This document shows, one piece after another, positions 37,701-47,867 of a DNA stretch of 64,000 bases; positions within the stretch are counted from its first letter, which is position 1; every line of letters starts with the position of its first letter. The translations under genes and the position numbers were made by a program. Source of the DNA: Mastigias papua. Lineage: Eukaryota > Cnidaria > Scyphozoa > Rhizostomeae > Mastigiidae. A model generated the notes under the pieces. That model saw only the letters and a program-made list of their open reading frames with translations. It did not search any database and was not told where the DNA came from. The stretch spans positions 10,921,775-10,985,774 of the forward strand of contig OZ025271.1 of assembly GCA_964019165.1 (NCBI GenBank), written 5' to 3'.

Positions 37701-38890
37701 TTAAGCTTCATTGATTCGCTGGTACTTTACAATAATAACATAAGCTGCACTATAGCACGAAAAAGTGGGAACATTCTTTTAGCATACTAGAACATCTAGA
37801 TATCGTGCAAGGCACAGCCCTACTATTGACCGTGCATTTCTCAATGATGAAATTGAAAAGATCAACGCTAAACAAAATTAAAAAAACTTTGTTAAAATAA
37901 AATTTAAAAAAGTATACTAAAAGAATGTTCCCGCTTTTTCGTGCTATTGTGAAGTTCTGTAGTACCAACAGACTGTTCACGAATTAAATAAGCAGTTCTA
38001 TGTTTGAACGCGTACGAAATGGAGATCAGCGCTCTTGGCAAGATTTGCCCTACTTCTTGAGCTTGTGGCTCAACATATCAGCGACAAAATTGACCAAAGT
38101 ATTCATTGCAGCTTTGAGCTCCCAACTAACCTCACTACCATGAAGGAACTTTTAATATCAGTTTTCTCCGGTTCTTTATCACAAAATCTTGCCAACTGTA
38201 GTGTAAACAACACTATCTCCCTGAACAAAAAGATAAAATCAAAGGTGACTCGTTAAGACATAATGAAACGCTATATTCAGACAATAACTTACCAGAAGTT
38301 TGTTCTGTACCAGACTCTACAACATTTTCTGATTCAATGCTAGGCCCCATCTCAGTTCTCGGCTGCATACAATGCTCATCAGTTTTGGAAGATTCAATTT
38401 CTGAGTGCCAGGTCTTAGAGATTTCATCTTCGACGTCTTTTTGAAACAACTTCTTTGCTGCACCAGTGATGTCTGCTATCATTTTGCCACTTTCAGCTGG
38501 TGAACTTGCTTTACACGATGCAAACTGAGAGCTTGCTTTTCTGAGCTTTACTATGTCTCCTTTAACTGACTTGTCACACATGTTCAGGCCAAAGTCAATC
38601 ATGATACCTACCAAGATATCAGTACTCCACTCTTCTTCATTCCCACAATGCAATTTGTCCTTGTACTCATTGAATTTCTTAAGGTCCTTCTTCCCAAGGT
38701 CTTTTTCAGGTACTGCATTAATAAGAGCAGAGCCAGATTCATTGCAACTTGTCCATGGTTGTTCTGGAAACTTTGTATTCCAACGTTCAATGAAATACTG
38801 ACGCAGATATTTCGGAATAGCTTGTGAAATAATGAAAGATAGCTTCTCATAATGGTTTGGTATCATACCTGATTTCTCCATACTATCCAT
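23609..38890 (-). CDS. NLR-type gene: HEPN-HEPN-NACHT-LRR plus micro-exon tail
   Basis: Proposed single gene in 13 exons, about 1270 codons. Order: degenerate HEPN (exon 1), HEPN with R..H motif (exon 2), NACHT and start of leucine-rich part (exon 3), nine phase-0 micro-exons, and a terminal exon ending in TGA at 23609-23611. Every junction agrees in phase: 1 after exons 1 and 2, 0 after exon 3 and all later ones. NACHT receptors are cytosolic ATPases that assemble on sensing infection or stress; a DZIP3-type HEPN may act as the RNase or signalling output. What is seen: the domains, splice sites and phases. What is inferred: that the tail belongs to the same gene as the NACHT exon; it could be a separate gene on the same strand. 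No canonical poly(A) signal lies within about 1 kb of the stop. Introns contain at least four transposon-like elements. Confidence 0.6.
23745..25220. repeat. Duplicated intron segments in the micro-exon tail
   Basis: 24880-24965 and 25130-25217 are direct repeats (CCACAAGACATTCCACCATT shared). 24955-25105 resembles 23770-24090 (AGATATAGAAAAGGCTG versus AGATACAGAAAAGGCTG, and CTCTCTTTG(A/G)T). The blocks flank micro-exon 12, suggesting that the tail region expanded by local tandem duplication. Confidence 0.6.
24246..24332 (-). CDS. NLR micro-exon 12 (87 bp, phase 0) with RS repeats
   Basis: Acceptor CTTTTTCAG and donor GTATGT bound 29 codons. The core LRSSRSSLRSSRSSLRS arises from a nearly exact 21-bp tandem duplication (seven codons, LRSSRSS), then QPGDRWDR. 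The exon seems to have grown by internal repeat expansion. Arg-Ser-type peptides are common phosphorylation targets, but no role is shown. Confidence 0.6.
25375..25410 (-). CDS. NLR micro-exon 11 (36 bp, phase 0)
   Basis: Acceptor ATCATATAG and donor GTAAGT bound 12 codons, NLTDTRTRPLSA. An alternative acceptor ten bases further in (CTTACAG) would give 26 bp and break the frame, so the 36-bp form is preferred. Confidence 0.5.
25630..25768. repeat. (GAT)n trinucleotide microsatellite in an NLR intron
   Basis: About 46 GAT units with a few GCT/AAT interruptions, between micro-exons 10 and 11. The poly-Met frame across it is an artefact. Confidence 0.95.
25983..26555. mobile_element. Fold-back MITE with CATTTCATACCGTATTCAT words
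   Basis: The left end CCGTTTACATGGTATCAGAT and the right end (inverse of CGCGTTTACACAGTACCGGA) continue into matching GATTCATxTGAATCxGATATG, giving about 50-bp inverted repeats. Internally GTATTCATTTCATACC words recur in both orientations, with another CCGTTTACAC at about 26204. It lies in the intron between micro-exons 10 and 11. Confidence 0.75.
26872..26931 (-). CDS. NLR micro-exon 10 (60 bp, phase 0)
   Basis: Acceptor CCCTTTCAG and donor GTAAGT bound 20 codons, TLPTSSSSPSAGRHTFQAST. It has a strong pyrimidine tract and a consensus donor, and is one of the best-supported exons of the tail. Confidence 0.65.
27387..27449 (-). CDS. NLR micro-exon 9 (63 bp, phase 0)
   Basis: Acceptor CTTTTACAG and donor GTAAGT bound 21 codons that begin SHHSPSSGTPSHDV and end KPSQYL. 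Ser/Pro/His-rich with no known domain. Confidence 0.6.
27661..27723 (-). CDS. NLR micro-exon 8 (63 bp, phase 0)
   Basis: Acceptor TTTCACTATAG and donor GTATGT bound 21 codons that begin STSLRMTSSQADF and end TVDHST. The end TCAACG before the donor resembles the TCAACA of micro-exons 5, 7 and 10. Confidence 0.6.
28301..28360 (-). CDS. NLR micro-exon 7 (60 bp, phase 0)
   Basis: Acceptor TATTTTAG and donor GTAAGC bound 20 codons, VFPSSSEESDPRRRALPPST. It contains a Ser/acidic cluster followed by Arg3, a possible phosphorylation site by composition only. It ends in TCAACA like micro-exons 5 and 10. Confidence 0.6.
28556..28609 (-). CDS. NLR micro-exon 6 (54 bp, phase 0)
   Basis: Acceptor CTTTAATAG and donor GTAAGT bound 18 codons, KKPPSPSTSYTVDLPKLS. 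The peptide is Pro/Ser-rich and basic, like its neighbours, and would be disordered. Confidence 0.6.
28742..28795 (-). CDS. NLR micro-exon 5 (54 bp, phase 0)
   Basis: Acceptor CTTTCATAG and donor GTAAGT bound 18 codons, RPPASNKRHVRYSLRPST. The exon ends TCAACA before the donor, as do micro-exons 7 and 10, which suggests exon duplication. Confidence 0.6.
29692..30506. mobile_element. Fold-back element built from CCCGATGATCGGGG words
   Basis: The ends TTTTCATATATCATAATTCA (left) and the inverse of CTTTCATATATCGTAATTCA (right) form about 35-bp inverted repeats. Adjacent to each, palindromic words of the form CCCGATGATCGGGG or CCATCGGGG(G/A)TCATC are repeated six to eight times. A 102-codon plus-strand frame inside (30165-30473) has no recognisable domain and overlaps the repeats. 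It sits in the intron between exons 4 and 5 of the NLR gene. Confidence 0.7.
30783..30827 (-). CDS. NLR micro-exon 4 (45 bp, phase 0)
   Basis: Acceptor TTTATTCTTATAG and donor GTGAGT bound 15 codons, IVKCGVKLWIHGENV. This matches the phase-0 end of exon 3. It is the least certain of the series because the peptide composition differs from the later Ser/Pro-rich ones; a different frame would also be open. Confidence 0.4.
31623..33685 (-). CDS. NLR exon 3: NACHT ATPase and start of leucine-rich part
   Basis: A 2063-bp exon with acceptor CTTGTAG (33686 side, phase 1) and donor GTAAGATG (phase 0). After a charged lead (KIKETYKELHKTHKIHKVDE) come Walker A GIAGMGKS (about residues 457-464 of the model), Walker B with DGLDE (about 534-538) after VLFII, and the sensor ILTGRP. 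A helical region with SEDQIDEYVDKF follows, as usual in NACHT proteins. The last 130 residues contain leucine-rich-repeat-like segments (LKGLGIGYCQLKTVESLINV, then RLIIEDCTTR). The frame opens about 100 bp upstream in intron sequence, but the ATG there is not needed once the splice is used. No stop or frameshift. The NACHT assignment is secure; the number of leucine-rich repeats is not. Confidence 0.9.
35283..35308. promoter_or_regulatory. 26-bp palindrome with two CACGTG E-boxes
   Basis: The half-site GATCACGTGATAT is followed by its exact reverse complement, giving E-boxes at 35286-35291 and 35300-35305 within the intron between NLR exons 2 and 3. CACGTG is bound by bHLH-type factors in animals. 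Regulatory function here is inference; it could also be a transposon end. Confidence 0.4.
35935..35993. mobile_element. Tc1/mariner terminal fragment
   Basis: The stretch TTTTCAGCAGGGTGGTGCAA and flanks resemble the terminal repeat of the element at 51772-52845 (TTTTTAACAGGGTGTTGCAA). Only a fragment, in an NLR intron. A similar piece is at 44578-44640. Confidence 0.5.
36624..37136 (-). CDS. NLR exon 2: DZIP3-type HEPN with intact R..H motif
   Basis: A 513-bp symmetrical 1-1 exon between acceptor TGACTCTAG and donor GTAAGAG. It encodes residues 201-370 of the proposed protein. Landmarks are NNFVKLSHIIVDIVANHLRA, a conserved LWESLG, and RNEFFAH at residues 312-318, the R(x5)H arrangement of HEPN RNases, followed by PESMACSSDDF. 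In this class the motif residues form the active site of a metal-independent endoribonuclease. Joining to exon 1 makes a Gly codon (G+GC) and to exon 3 an Asp codon (G+AT). Its duplicate at 8976-9482 has lost the His. RNase activity is family inference, not shown. Confidence 0.75.
37753..37951. mobile_element. Small MITE with about 38-bp inverted repeats
   Basis: The left end TATAGCACGAAAAAGTGGGA and the right end (inverse of AATAGCACGAAAAAGCGGGA) are followed on both sides by ACATTCTTTTAG(C/T)ATAC. About 200 bp in the intron between NLR exons 1 and 2. A lone end-like piece (CCGCTTTTTCGTGCTGTAGT) is also present near 31438. Confidence 0.75.
38293..38890 (-). CDS. NLR exon 1: degenerate DZIP3-type HEPN domain
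   Basis: Starts at ATG 38890 (MDSMEKSG) and runs 199 codons plus one base to a GTAAGT donor (phase 1). Residues 12-40 (NHYEKLSFIISQAIPKYLRQ, then YFIERW) match the first helices of the HEPN domain in exon 2. At the active-motif position it reads LRKASSQFAS where exon 2 reads IRNEFFAH, so both the Arg-Asn pair and the His are lost; this domain is probably catalytically dead and structural or regulatory. Residues about 160-199 are a Ser/Glu-rich linker. An acceptor-like TTTTTAG lies five bases before the ATG, so a 5' UTR exon may exist upstream. The frame continues past the donor for 26 more codons, but the phase match with exon 2 supports the splice. Confidence 0.7.
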
Positions 38891-39764
38891 TGGTTCTAAA
38901 AATTGATATAATCCTAAATATAGTCAATGAACCTAAATACTCGTTGGTCTCTAATGAATGGATGAATTGGAATAAGAAGGGAAGGACTTGGAAAACTTTG
39001 AGAAAATCTATGATTATTTGTAAGAAGGAGAATACGACAGAAATATGTATCAGCACAATACAAATATTGGACTCAGCAATCTTAGCATCATTCATAAAAC
39101 TTCATGAAATAAGCTTTGAAAATGGCTCAAACTGCAAGCATTTTTATTTTTTCTCATGTCCACGTTGCCGGAATCAATAAGTGGAAGGGGATTCTAATAG
39201 GCTTCGGGGGGTTGGGAAGACTTGCAAAAATGATAAACATCCCCCTACCCGTCTACTAGAAACCAAGGAATAGCATCGTGATGATATGAGTGGCAGATTT
39301 TTCATAACCAAATAAATAAATTCTACTGGAATTTTCTTTAATATTTGTCAATTCTTCAATATTCTACAAGCAACAATGTCTACTTCATGCCTTACTCTTA
39401 CATAGTGCAGTTATGTCTGAAGAATTTTGGAACGGTACTCTATGGGATGGTTTAATAAAACCTTTCTAGGGGTACTATGCTTAAAGACTGTTTCAAAAAC
39501 AATTCATATTTTACAGTCATACTACTCTGTCTGTAGAAAGTGGTATTCGATGTGTAGCTGAATTTACAATGGTTAGAGTGATTTTAATGAATGACCCCAC
39601 ATTGGGAGACCCCCACTCGCTAGGTACCAAATTATGTAAGAGGAAAGCTAAAGGAAAGACATAGATGACATCAGATTAGCTGGAAATTTGACCACCAAAG
39701 GTCTGAGCTGGACTGCACCAAAGAACTGGAGCATATTCTCACTATGATTGACTCATGTGCAGAA
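38891..39764. other. NLR 5' flank, no gene recognised
   Basis: Sequence upstream of the proposed NLR start codon. It shows no clear TATA box or CpG-rich promoter. A plus-strand frame (38857-39180) overlaps exon 1 antisense and is not recognisable. Confidence 0.4.
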
Positions 39765-40117
39765 CTGAAAACAAACAACCTGCAAGATACAGCAAATGGA
39801 ATTCTTTTCTTTAAATCTAAACAACAGAATCAAATGAAACTAGTTTAATATTCCTAATTTTATTATTTGTTTTCTTGTATGCAGTGAATAGAGATTTGCG
39901 TTTAAGTCTCTCGATTTCTTTAAGTCATTAGGTAGGATCCATTTGTAAATAATGTTCTTTCAAATTAAGAGATGATTTTATCAGTATGGAATTCTAAGCC
40001 AATTGCTCTTTGCTCAATAAGGTTGCTATTTATGCCCAAAACATATCGATTCGAACTATGCTACCACAAGCATTTGGAGACACACAGTGCACAATATGGT
40101 GTAGAGATATGCAATGG

Positions 40118-40529
<412 letters not shown>

Positions 40530-41315
40530 ATAAGCAGGATTTCTCCTTTTTCACTGCTCACAGAAACATTACTATTCTCAGAAAAATCAGGAAAAAATTA
40601 AAACTTGCCACAACCGGGAATATATACACCTATGAAATTACTACACAATATGCTCTGCATATACCTAGTCCTTACTCAAAAATATATCCTGAAGAAATGT
40701 ATTGCGCTTGTGTTATACTAGGTATATTTAATAATGGCAGTATATTGAATAATAACAATGAATTATGCTATGTTACACGATAAGGGTGGAAATGGAGGGA
40801 ATGGGATGGTGCACAGAAGTAGGCGGACATGTGTGATCAGTGAGAAATAAAGAAACCTTGACAATATATCAGAAATATACATAGGTGTAGGAGGCGGAGG
40901 GCTATGGCCCCTAGTTGAGCAGAAATCTACTTCATTTAGGGAACTTCTTCACGGAAACGATGGGTTTTACGGAAAATAGCTGCCATTCAATACGGCTATA
41001 CAGCTACTCATTTGGGCAGCAGCTCAGTGATTCGGGCTGAAAGTTTTCAGCGTCCTTGAATTATAAATTCGCCATTTCGATATTTATCACGGTCATTCAA
41101 ATTCGCCATTTCAATATACCAGTACTATCTCTGTTTCTTGTGTTAGGACGTCGCAAAATCAAACGTTGATGAGACTACACCCATTACTTCTGTAACATGT
41201 GCAGGATGAGGTTTATGAGCTACCCTCGATATCATGTTAATGCTTTTAAAAAAACAGGCTATCTTATTCGTTTGCTCTTATAAAATGACGAGAAGTATTT
41301 CTGCCCAATAACCTA

Positions 41316-42174
41316 CACAAAAGTTTGCAAAAATAATAAGAATAAAAAGCTTCAGGTGCAGACGAAGATTCACGTTTCGAAGTACCGTAATACGTATAAT
41401 GCTATCAGTGTAACTCCAAAGTTCTCATGTTAACACAGAGAGATTTCTTGCTGCTCGCTTCAATGCTATTTAGATATATGCTATAATTGAAGATATTTGC
41501 TGCATAAGAGACACTTGAAGGCTAGTTTAAAGATATCCTATTGCAGCAAATGGGAATAACATTGATTTAAAAGTTTTCAACGGGTAAATTGAGAGTTTCA
41601 CCGTAAGAGCATGTTTGGCTTAAAGAATCCCGATGTAATGAGATGCCATTGCACTCCTGGCGTGCCTTAACTGAGCTGATCAAACTCTTGTAACTTATTA
41701 ACAACATACATACATACTGGCATACATGTTAGCCCAACTTAACTTATCTACTCATCTTTTAAGAACCTAAAGTTAAATACAATCGGCATGTGTTGCATAA
41801 TCTATATAGCATTGCATGATCTCTTCCTATTATAAATCAACTAACTTCATTTACAACCAAACGCCATATATTGCGAGCAACCTCACAAATGAATTACTCT
41901 TCAGGTGATCTCTCAAATAGGTTTACTTGAGATCAACGCTAAACAAACCTTTAAATCTCTTTCCAAAAGTAGAGAGATCACTTTGAAATGACTGGCCTCA
42001 AGCAGCAATTGATCAAAAGTAAGGGGAACGGGCGTAGAAGTAAAAAAACTATCGAAACTCGAAGGAGGACATTTGCTTTACAAATCTACACAAAGGGTTC
42101 ATCAACTCATGAGATACATATCTCCAAGTACGGTATGAGTATTGAGATACGTTTCAATACAACTGTCTCCTCCA
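41316..42174. other. No gene recognised
   Basis: AT-rich non-coding sequence between two R1 copies; an 80-codon plus-strand frame at 41988 has no domain. Confidence 0.5.
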
Positions 42175-42545
42175 CAGCAACTGATAACAAGCAGTCAACA
42201 AGATATAGCAAATTAAAATTCTTCCACTAAATCCAAACAAGAGGATCACATATTTCCAATTCAGTGGTCCCACCTCCACATTAGATCCTTCTTTGTTGGT
42301 TACGATAAAGAGATTTGCTCATGAGTTTTCCGATTTCCATAAAGCCATCAGGTAGGGTCCTGTTGTAAATAACTTGTTCAAATAATCAGATAATTTTATC
42401 AGCATGGAATTCCAAGCTAATTGCTCTCTATTCAATACGGTGGGTGTATGCATCCAAAACTCTCGTTTCGATATTCCTAGCAATAAGCATTGGAGATGGA
42501 GTAAACAACCTGATATGGATGACATGTAAATTTTCAAGTGGAACT
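42175..42545 (+). repeat. Dispersed repeat R1, copy 7 (5' part)
   Basis: It starts ACTGATAACAAGCAGTCAAC and carries GTAGGGTCCTGTTGTAAATA, ATGGAATTCCAAGC and TTGCTCTCTATTCAATACGG. It continues like copy 2 (CATCCAAAACTCTCGTTTCG) to about 42545. Confidence 0.75.
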
Positions 42546-42579
42546 CACAATTACACCTTCAGCACATATTTTATTGTAA

Positions 42580-42680
42580 AAAGTGTTAATATATATTAAC
42601 GTTAGCATATGTTAAGGATGAAAATGTTAGCATATGCCCATGATATTAATGCTAACATATGTTCTTAACTTAAAGTTACT
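42580..42680. repeat. Cluster of TTAGCATATGTT words
   Basis: GTTAGCATATG occurs twice directly and once inverted (CTAACATATG) in about 90 bp, with GTTAATATATATTAAC palindromic just before. Probably a small hairpin or transposon relic. Confidence 0.5.
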
Positions 42681-43389
42681 TGTCTATTCACCTCTATCTT
42701 ATTATCAATATTTAGAAGTAGTAAAACAAAGAACTACCCATGTCTTACACTCTGATCCCAGTGGCGGACTCTAGGGGGCGAGGGGAAGGAGAAGCAGCGA
42801 TTGCCCTGTAATTCTTTCTAGAAGCAATGAAATTGTTAGAGCATGATCGTTATAAATTCTCCTCAGAACATCGTAAAAGGCTCCAATGGACTGTTTGCCT
42901 CCCCCCCCCCCATTCAAATGTAAACCAAAGTCGTTGTCAATCTAATTTTCAATTTGGTCTTAAAGAATTTCCACGTTGACTTTAAGCCATTTTGAGAAGT
43001 GCTGTTTGATCATAGAAATATCTCCCTAAATAGCTATTCAGATAGTCCGATCTGCAACGTGTTGGCTTTTCATGTGCATAAAAAAAGAGGAATGTCACAT
43101 CAAATGCATCTCACTTCACATAAGTAAAATGAATATCAGTATTATTTTTAAGTATTCGAACAGTGAAACTCACTGTTACTATGAAACGTAATATCATATT
43201 CGTGGTACTTATTCAACTCAGGTCCTGTTCTGTACTCCAATCCTCATTCTACTTCCAACCTTACGAGAATGCATTAGGATATATTGAATAACGTAAAGCT
43301 AAAATTATGCACAAGATAACATTCAAAAGAGAATCAAGACTTTACCTTGACACTGCAGATATGATGTTTGAATATTTTATGTTTTTTGG
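42681..43389. other. No gene recognised
   Basis: Non-coding sequence with one poly-C run at about 42900. Confidence 0.5.
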
Positions 43390-43830
43390 AAGATTTGATT
43401 TCAATGGAAGGATCATTCTATAACTTAGCACCCTTATGAGAGAAGCATCTTTGTCCACACGTCGATTTGCAACGAGGAATGAGTAAATCTGTTTTGGTAT
43501 TACAAAGTTCTCTTTTACCTGAATCAGATAACCTAACGAATACTTCCGTAGGGTAAATGGGAGCTTGATTGTTGATAGATTTGTATGCCATTTTCAAGGT
43601 TTCAGATTCCATCAATTCATTTATCATGAGCCAACCAAGTTTCCTGACTGTGGGAAGGGCAGAGGCATCATAGGCACTATCTGTGATAAGTCTTGCCGCT
43701 GTGTTTTGGAGCTTTTACAATTCATAGATAGCTTCAACTTAACTTCCGTAACTTCCCATACCGGGCAACCGTATCTGAAGTAGGGTTCTACTAAACTCCT
43801 ATACATGTTTTGCACCGTGTGACTATATTT
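43390..43830 (-). pseudogene. LINE reverse transcriptase C-terminal remnant
   Basis: Minus-strand translation in two overlapping frames gives YRSLVEPYFRYGCPVWEVTE, then MINELMESETLKMAYKSINN, QAPIYPTEVF and a final segment near GQRCFSHKGAKL. These match the conserved end of CR1/L2-like non-LTR polyproteins (thumb and C-terminal region). A frameshift near 43620 and missing upstream domains show that it is a 5'-truncated, dead copy. Confidence 0.75.
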
Positions 43831-44577
43831 AGATGCTTCTTTGTGAAATGTAGCATCCCAATTCCTCTTGAAACTTTTTTATTGACTGCTGAGAGATGCT
43901 CGTCCCAGCTCAATGTTCTATCCACAATCTCATGATAGTAGAAAAAGTTTTGCTGAATTGGTTCACTCCGATCAGAATGATATTAATTTAGATCGCGGGA
44001 CAGTTTCAAGCGAGTGATATGTTGTAATGCCAATCACATGTCATTCTGGTAAGCTTCCGTTTTCTGGGTTTCTTCAAGAATATAAGCTTTACATTTGGTC
44101 CTAATAACTATGCTTATTATCAAACTTTACATATATACCTGAAAGACTCTCTAGATAAGTTTTATCTTTATTTTATTACATGCTCAACTTATTTCAATCG
44201 ACATTTAGAATCTTCAAGATTAACTCACCCATAACTGCCTCATTAAGTAAAGCCTTGTTGCTCTAAATGGCAAAAGCCAATTTACCAAACATTCACTTCG
44301 AATGATAGGCCTGAAACATTTTCGTCTTGAAATGCCAGAACATCACGCTTTTATATTCAAAAATGCTTCATTCTTCTACAATTTTCCATGCCTATTATAA
44401 ACAATTATTCCCAATACTTTTGATAACGATGGTTCAAATCTTGCGAATATTTCAGGGAAAAACGTCAATCAATATTGTTTCAAAGTCTGTTCTACTTCTT
44501 AACTTGAAAAACTGACGAATCTTTTCACGCCTAAATAAAGATTGAAGAAGCCCTTAAAGTGAGACAGTTTTGTTATG
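43831..44577. other. No gene recognised
   Basis: Upstream part may still contain LINE-derived sequence, but no domain is visible. The remainder is AT-rich and featureless. Confidence 0.45.
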
Positions 44578-44640
44578 TAAATTTTATAAACTAGGCCCTT
44601 GGCCGCTGTTAGCCGCCATGTTTAGCAGGGTGGTGAAATA
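44578..44640. mobile_element. Tc1/mariner terminal fragment
   Basis: AGCCGCCATGTTTAGCAGGG with flanks TAGGCCCTTGGCC resembles the right terminal repeat at about 52775-52820. Isolated fragment. Confidence 0.5.
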
Positions 44641-44956
44641 CTTATGTGAGGCAAGTGTACTTGGAGTGAACAAAAGTGTACATGAAGGCAATGATTGTTC
44701 TATATCTGCCCTATATAATAGAAAGAGTGGCAATGACAAAGATCATTTCCATCATCATCAATGGGAAAGAAATAAATACGGATAGGGCCATCAGAGATCT
44801 TGACTAATTGACTTGCAGTGGAATATGTCAGGCCAGCCGGAGGTGCAGCGACAAGGGAGAAACTTGAACTCCTGCAGTCCCCCTATTTAAAATGTATTTA
44901 GATATAGTCTGCATAGTGATATGAAATATTGAGATAGCAAACTCTTGCAGTTTGAT

Positions 44957-45935
44957 ATGGCTTAAATCCAATGTATACAAGAATTAGCAGTGCCCACTTT
45001 GATGATAATCCATTTTATGATATATCTTGCATCTGCATTTCATCAAAATAACTTTTGCAAAGAGTTTTTCACATTTCATGATGTATTCAATTTTCCCTTG
45101 TATTATTCATAAATTCACACAACGATTTTCCATCGCTTAGAACTTTTCGGGGAAAATCGTAGACTGCCTTATTACTGTTCTCATTCTTTATTTATTTAAG
45201 AAGTGCCTTTTGTGTTGCAACAAAATGTCTGTATATTTATCCGGTTTTCCCCTTTGGAAACAAAGTCGTTATCTGCAAGTGAATTTCAAAACTTTTTCTG
45301 TGAGTTTCACTTCCTATAATAACAACAACTAGTTATTTATAGGGGGCGGCTGAGTAACAGATTGTGTAGGGAGCTGTTGAGCTATTTTGTGCGGGGGGCA
45401 CAAGTGAAGAGATCAAACTTACAGGGATACGGAAGGTGCAGAACTGGGTATTAAAGCAAACTTAGTATAAAGATTGGAGAGCCTAGAGTAAGCTGATAAA
45501 AAATCTTTTCGTATTTAATCTTAAATCAACAACCCTCTCTATCTCTCTACCTCCCGTGACTTACGCCACCTTATAACAATAGTCTTTTCAATTTTAAGCA
45601 CGAACAACACAAAAAGATGTATTCAAAACAGAACACAAGACAGTCCATCAGCAGTAGTCCTCTTCGCCCCGGCGATGCCATCTAACCAGCCTCTCCTTAC
45701 AGAGAACGATTAATTCATATACGAGGTAATTCTAATAGATCATCCATAAAATACATTTGCGTGTGTGTGCATGGTTATGTTTTGATCGAAACCAATCTGC
45801 TCACTGTGTTTCATTGCAGAGCCTTGTGTCAATACCTTAAATAGACAAGAACCATGAGTCGATGATTATTCAATGGTTATTTGCTATAACAATGTCAATC
45901 AACCTTTGGACATGTGAACACTGCTAGCGCCAAAC
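44957..45935 (+). repeat. Segmental repeat C, copy 2
   Basis: Collinear with 17733-18658, with an added short insertion of GC-richer sequence near 45340-45400. Same orientation as copy 1, about 27 kb away. Confidence 0.8.
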
Positions 45936-46649
45936 CTAGAGCAAGTAGGCCCAGGAAAACAGCACACATAGTCATAGCCTTTGTTGACACAGGTGAGCAA
46001 TCTTTTTCTTATACTTGCATTCGTTCTTACAGCTGATGAGCCTTGACTGACCCACTTCAGGGTGATTGAGTTAAGCATTTCTGAAATTATATTCCTTAAT
46101 CTGTATAACAACAAATCATTCTTTCCAACCTTTGTCTAGTTTCTTTGCGGTATAAGATCATAATGCCTAAACATGACTATGCTGATTCAAAATTTGTAGT
46201 CAGAATTTCCCTACTACGTCATAATTTTTTGTAAAATTAAATTTAGATTTTCATAAGAACGCACTTACTAACCCAAACAGCACTGGTTTCTGCTCATTTG
46301 GATAAAATTTTATTCAAACGACTTCGTTTTTGTACTTGATTGTGTGTGATATAAACTGTTTTCTATTTGATTCTCTTATAGCCTCGCTATTCTGGCATTC
46401 GTGTCTCAGACACCAATGGTGGCCCTCCATTATGTTTACATCACATCGCCATAGAACAGTTCACTAAACAGTAATATAAATGGATGTAATGTAAGTGTTC
46501 CATAACTTTTGGCAGTGATATAGTGGTTACATATGTTAGATCTTGTAGTTTATTTATATACATTGTTTTGGTTAAGCCTCGAGGTTGCAATGTATTCTCA
46601 TTCTCCTTGAGGCATTGCCTTGTAATCATGTGTTGTAATTGTAGATCCC
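45936..46649. other. No gene recognised
   Basis: A 71-codon minus-strand frame (45899-46114) is not recognisable. The rest is featureless. Confidence 0.45.
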
Positions 46650-47225
46650 TAAAAATATGTAAAAAAAACGCTCATCATTTTCTTCACTAAAGTCATCCAA
46701 ACTGTTCTGAAAACGATTTAAGTGTGCATGTAAAATGTGGAACATCAAGCTTATATTGGGAATCAAATGCATGAAAACAAGTTAGCATGTTCTCCACAAT
46801 GATCTCATAATCAGAGTCTTTGGTATTGCCAAGAAATTTTGATACCTTTTATGAAAACGAAATCTGTGTATGTTTTCCACGTCCAACATGGTAGAAAGAA
46901 ACTGGGGCTGGTGGCTTTCTGATTAGGGGTCCAACAAATACACCTTCTTCACCTTTCTCAACATTCAAGTTAGGGAACTTATACTCTCTTCAACTTTCTC
47001 ATCATTCAACTTTGGGAACATCTCTTTGATGCATTTAAAACGATCGCCTTCTTTATTCAGAGCTTTCATAAACTGTTTCGTGAGGCCCAGTTTAATATGA
47101 AGTGGTGAAAGTATCACTCTATTTCTCCAAATGATTGTCCACTTGGCTCCCTCCGAACCATTGGAACTCCAAATGCTGATGATTTCCGCTTCAAAATGCT
47201 CCACTCTCTCAATGACGAAAAACAA
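46650..47225 (-). pseudogene. Transposon-associated conserved protein, remnant
   Basis: The minus strand encodes LSPLHIKLGLTKQFMKALNK, then, after a stop and a small internal duplication, EEGVFVGPLIRKP and FLGNTKDSDYEIIVENMLTC. This LPPLHIKLG...KFP...EGIFVGPQIR...FLGN series is a conserved block of a protein repeated many times in invertebrate genomes and widely regarded as transposon-derived. At least two stops break it. The parent element is not identified. Confidence 0.6.
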
Positions 47226-47867
47226 CTATGAAACATTTAGTTTGGGGCCCATGTTCAATCTTGGTCTACAAAATTAACACCAGCATAAGCATAAATAGAT
47301 ATTTTTACAAGGCAGAACACAGCTACCACAAACATAGCAAAACATGTTGGGATCATGTATGCAGCCTCTTCCTTTAGATGACATTTGTTTCTCAAAAGAC
47401 TCGGTAACTGAAAGAATAGATTAGCAAATCTTGTTTAATCATTTTATACTGAAACTAAATGGTGAGCAACATCTTTGGAGGGTGGGTAAGATCTATCAAC
47501 TCTTATCATCAGATGTGCGAAAGATGCACTAAACCAAGCAAGATTTGCATTAAACTTAAGTATTCTGTGCCAAGAAGAAGTTAACAGGCAATCTGACTAT
47601 CGACTCACTAACACAGATATTCTCTTCATGGACTGGACTGTGGCCCGTAGGCCCTAAGTTGTCCATTCCTTTCCTCCAGTGATGCTACAGCGAATGCTGT
47701 TGATGCCAAAATGACTTATAACAATTAGGACAATAATAACCATGACACAACAAGCGAGACATATCCGAAATGATAGAAGAAAAGCAGCTTTATATTGGTA
47801 ACCCGCATAAGCAAATTGCCCTCAGAAAACACCATGTTAGCCAGAAAATAAAAATCATATGATTTTG
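47226..47867. other. No gene recognised
   Basis: May contain the 5' part of the decayed protein on the minus strand, but no block is readable. Confidence 0.4.
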
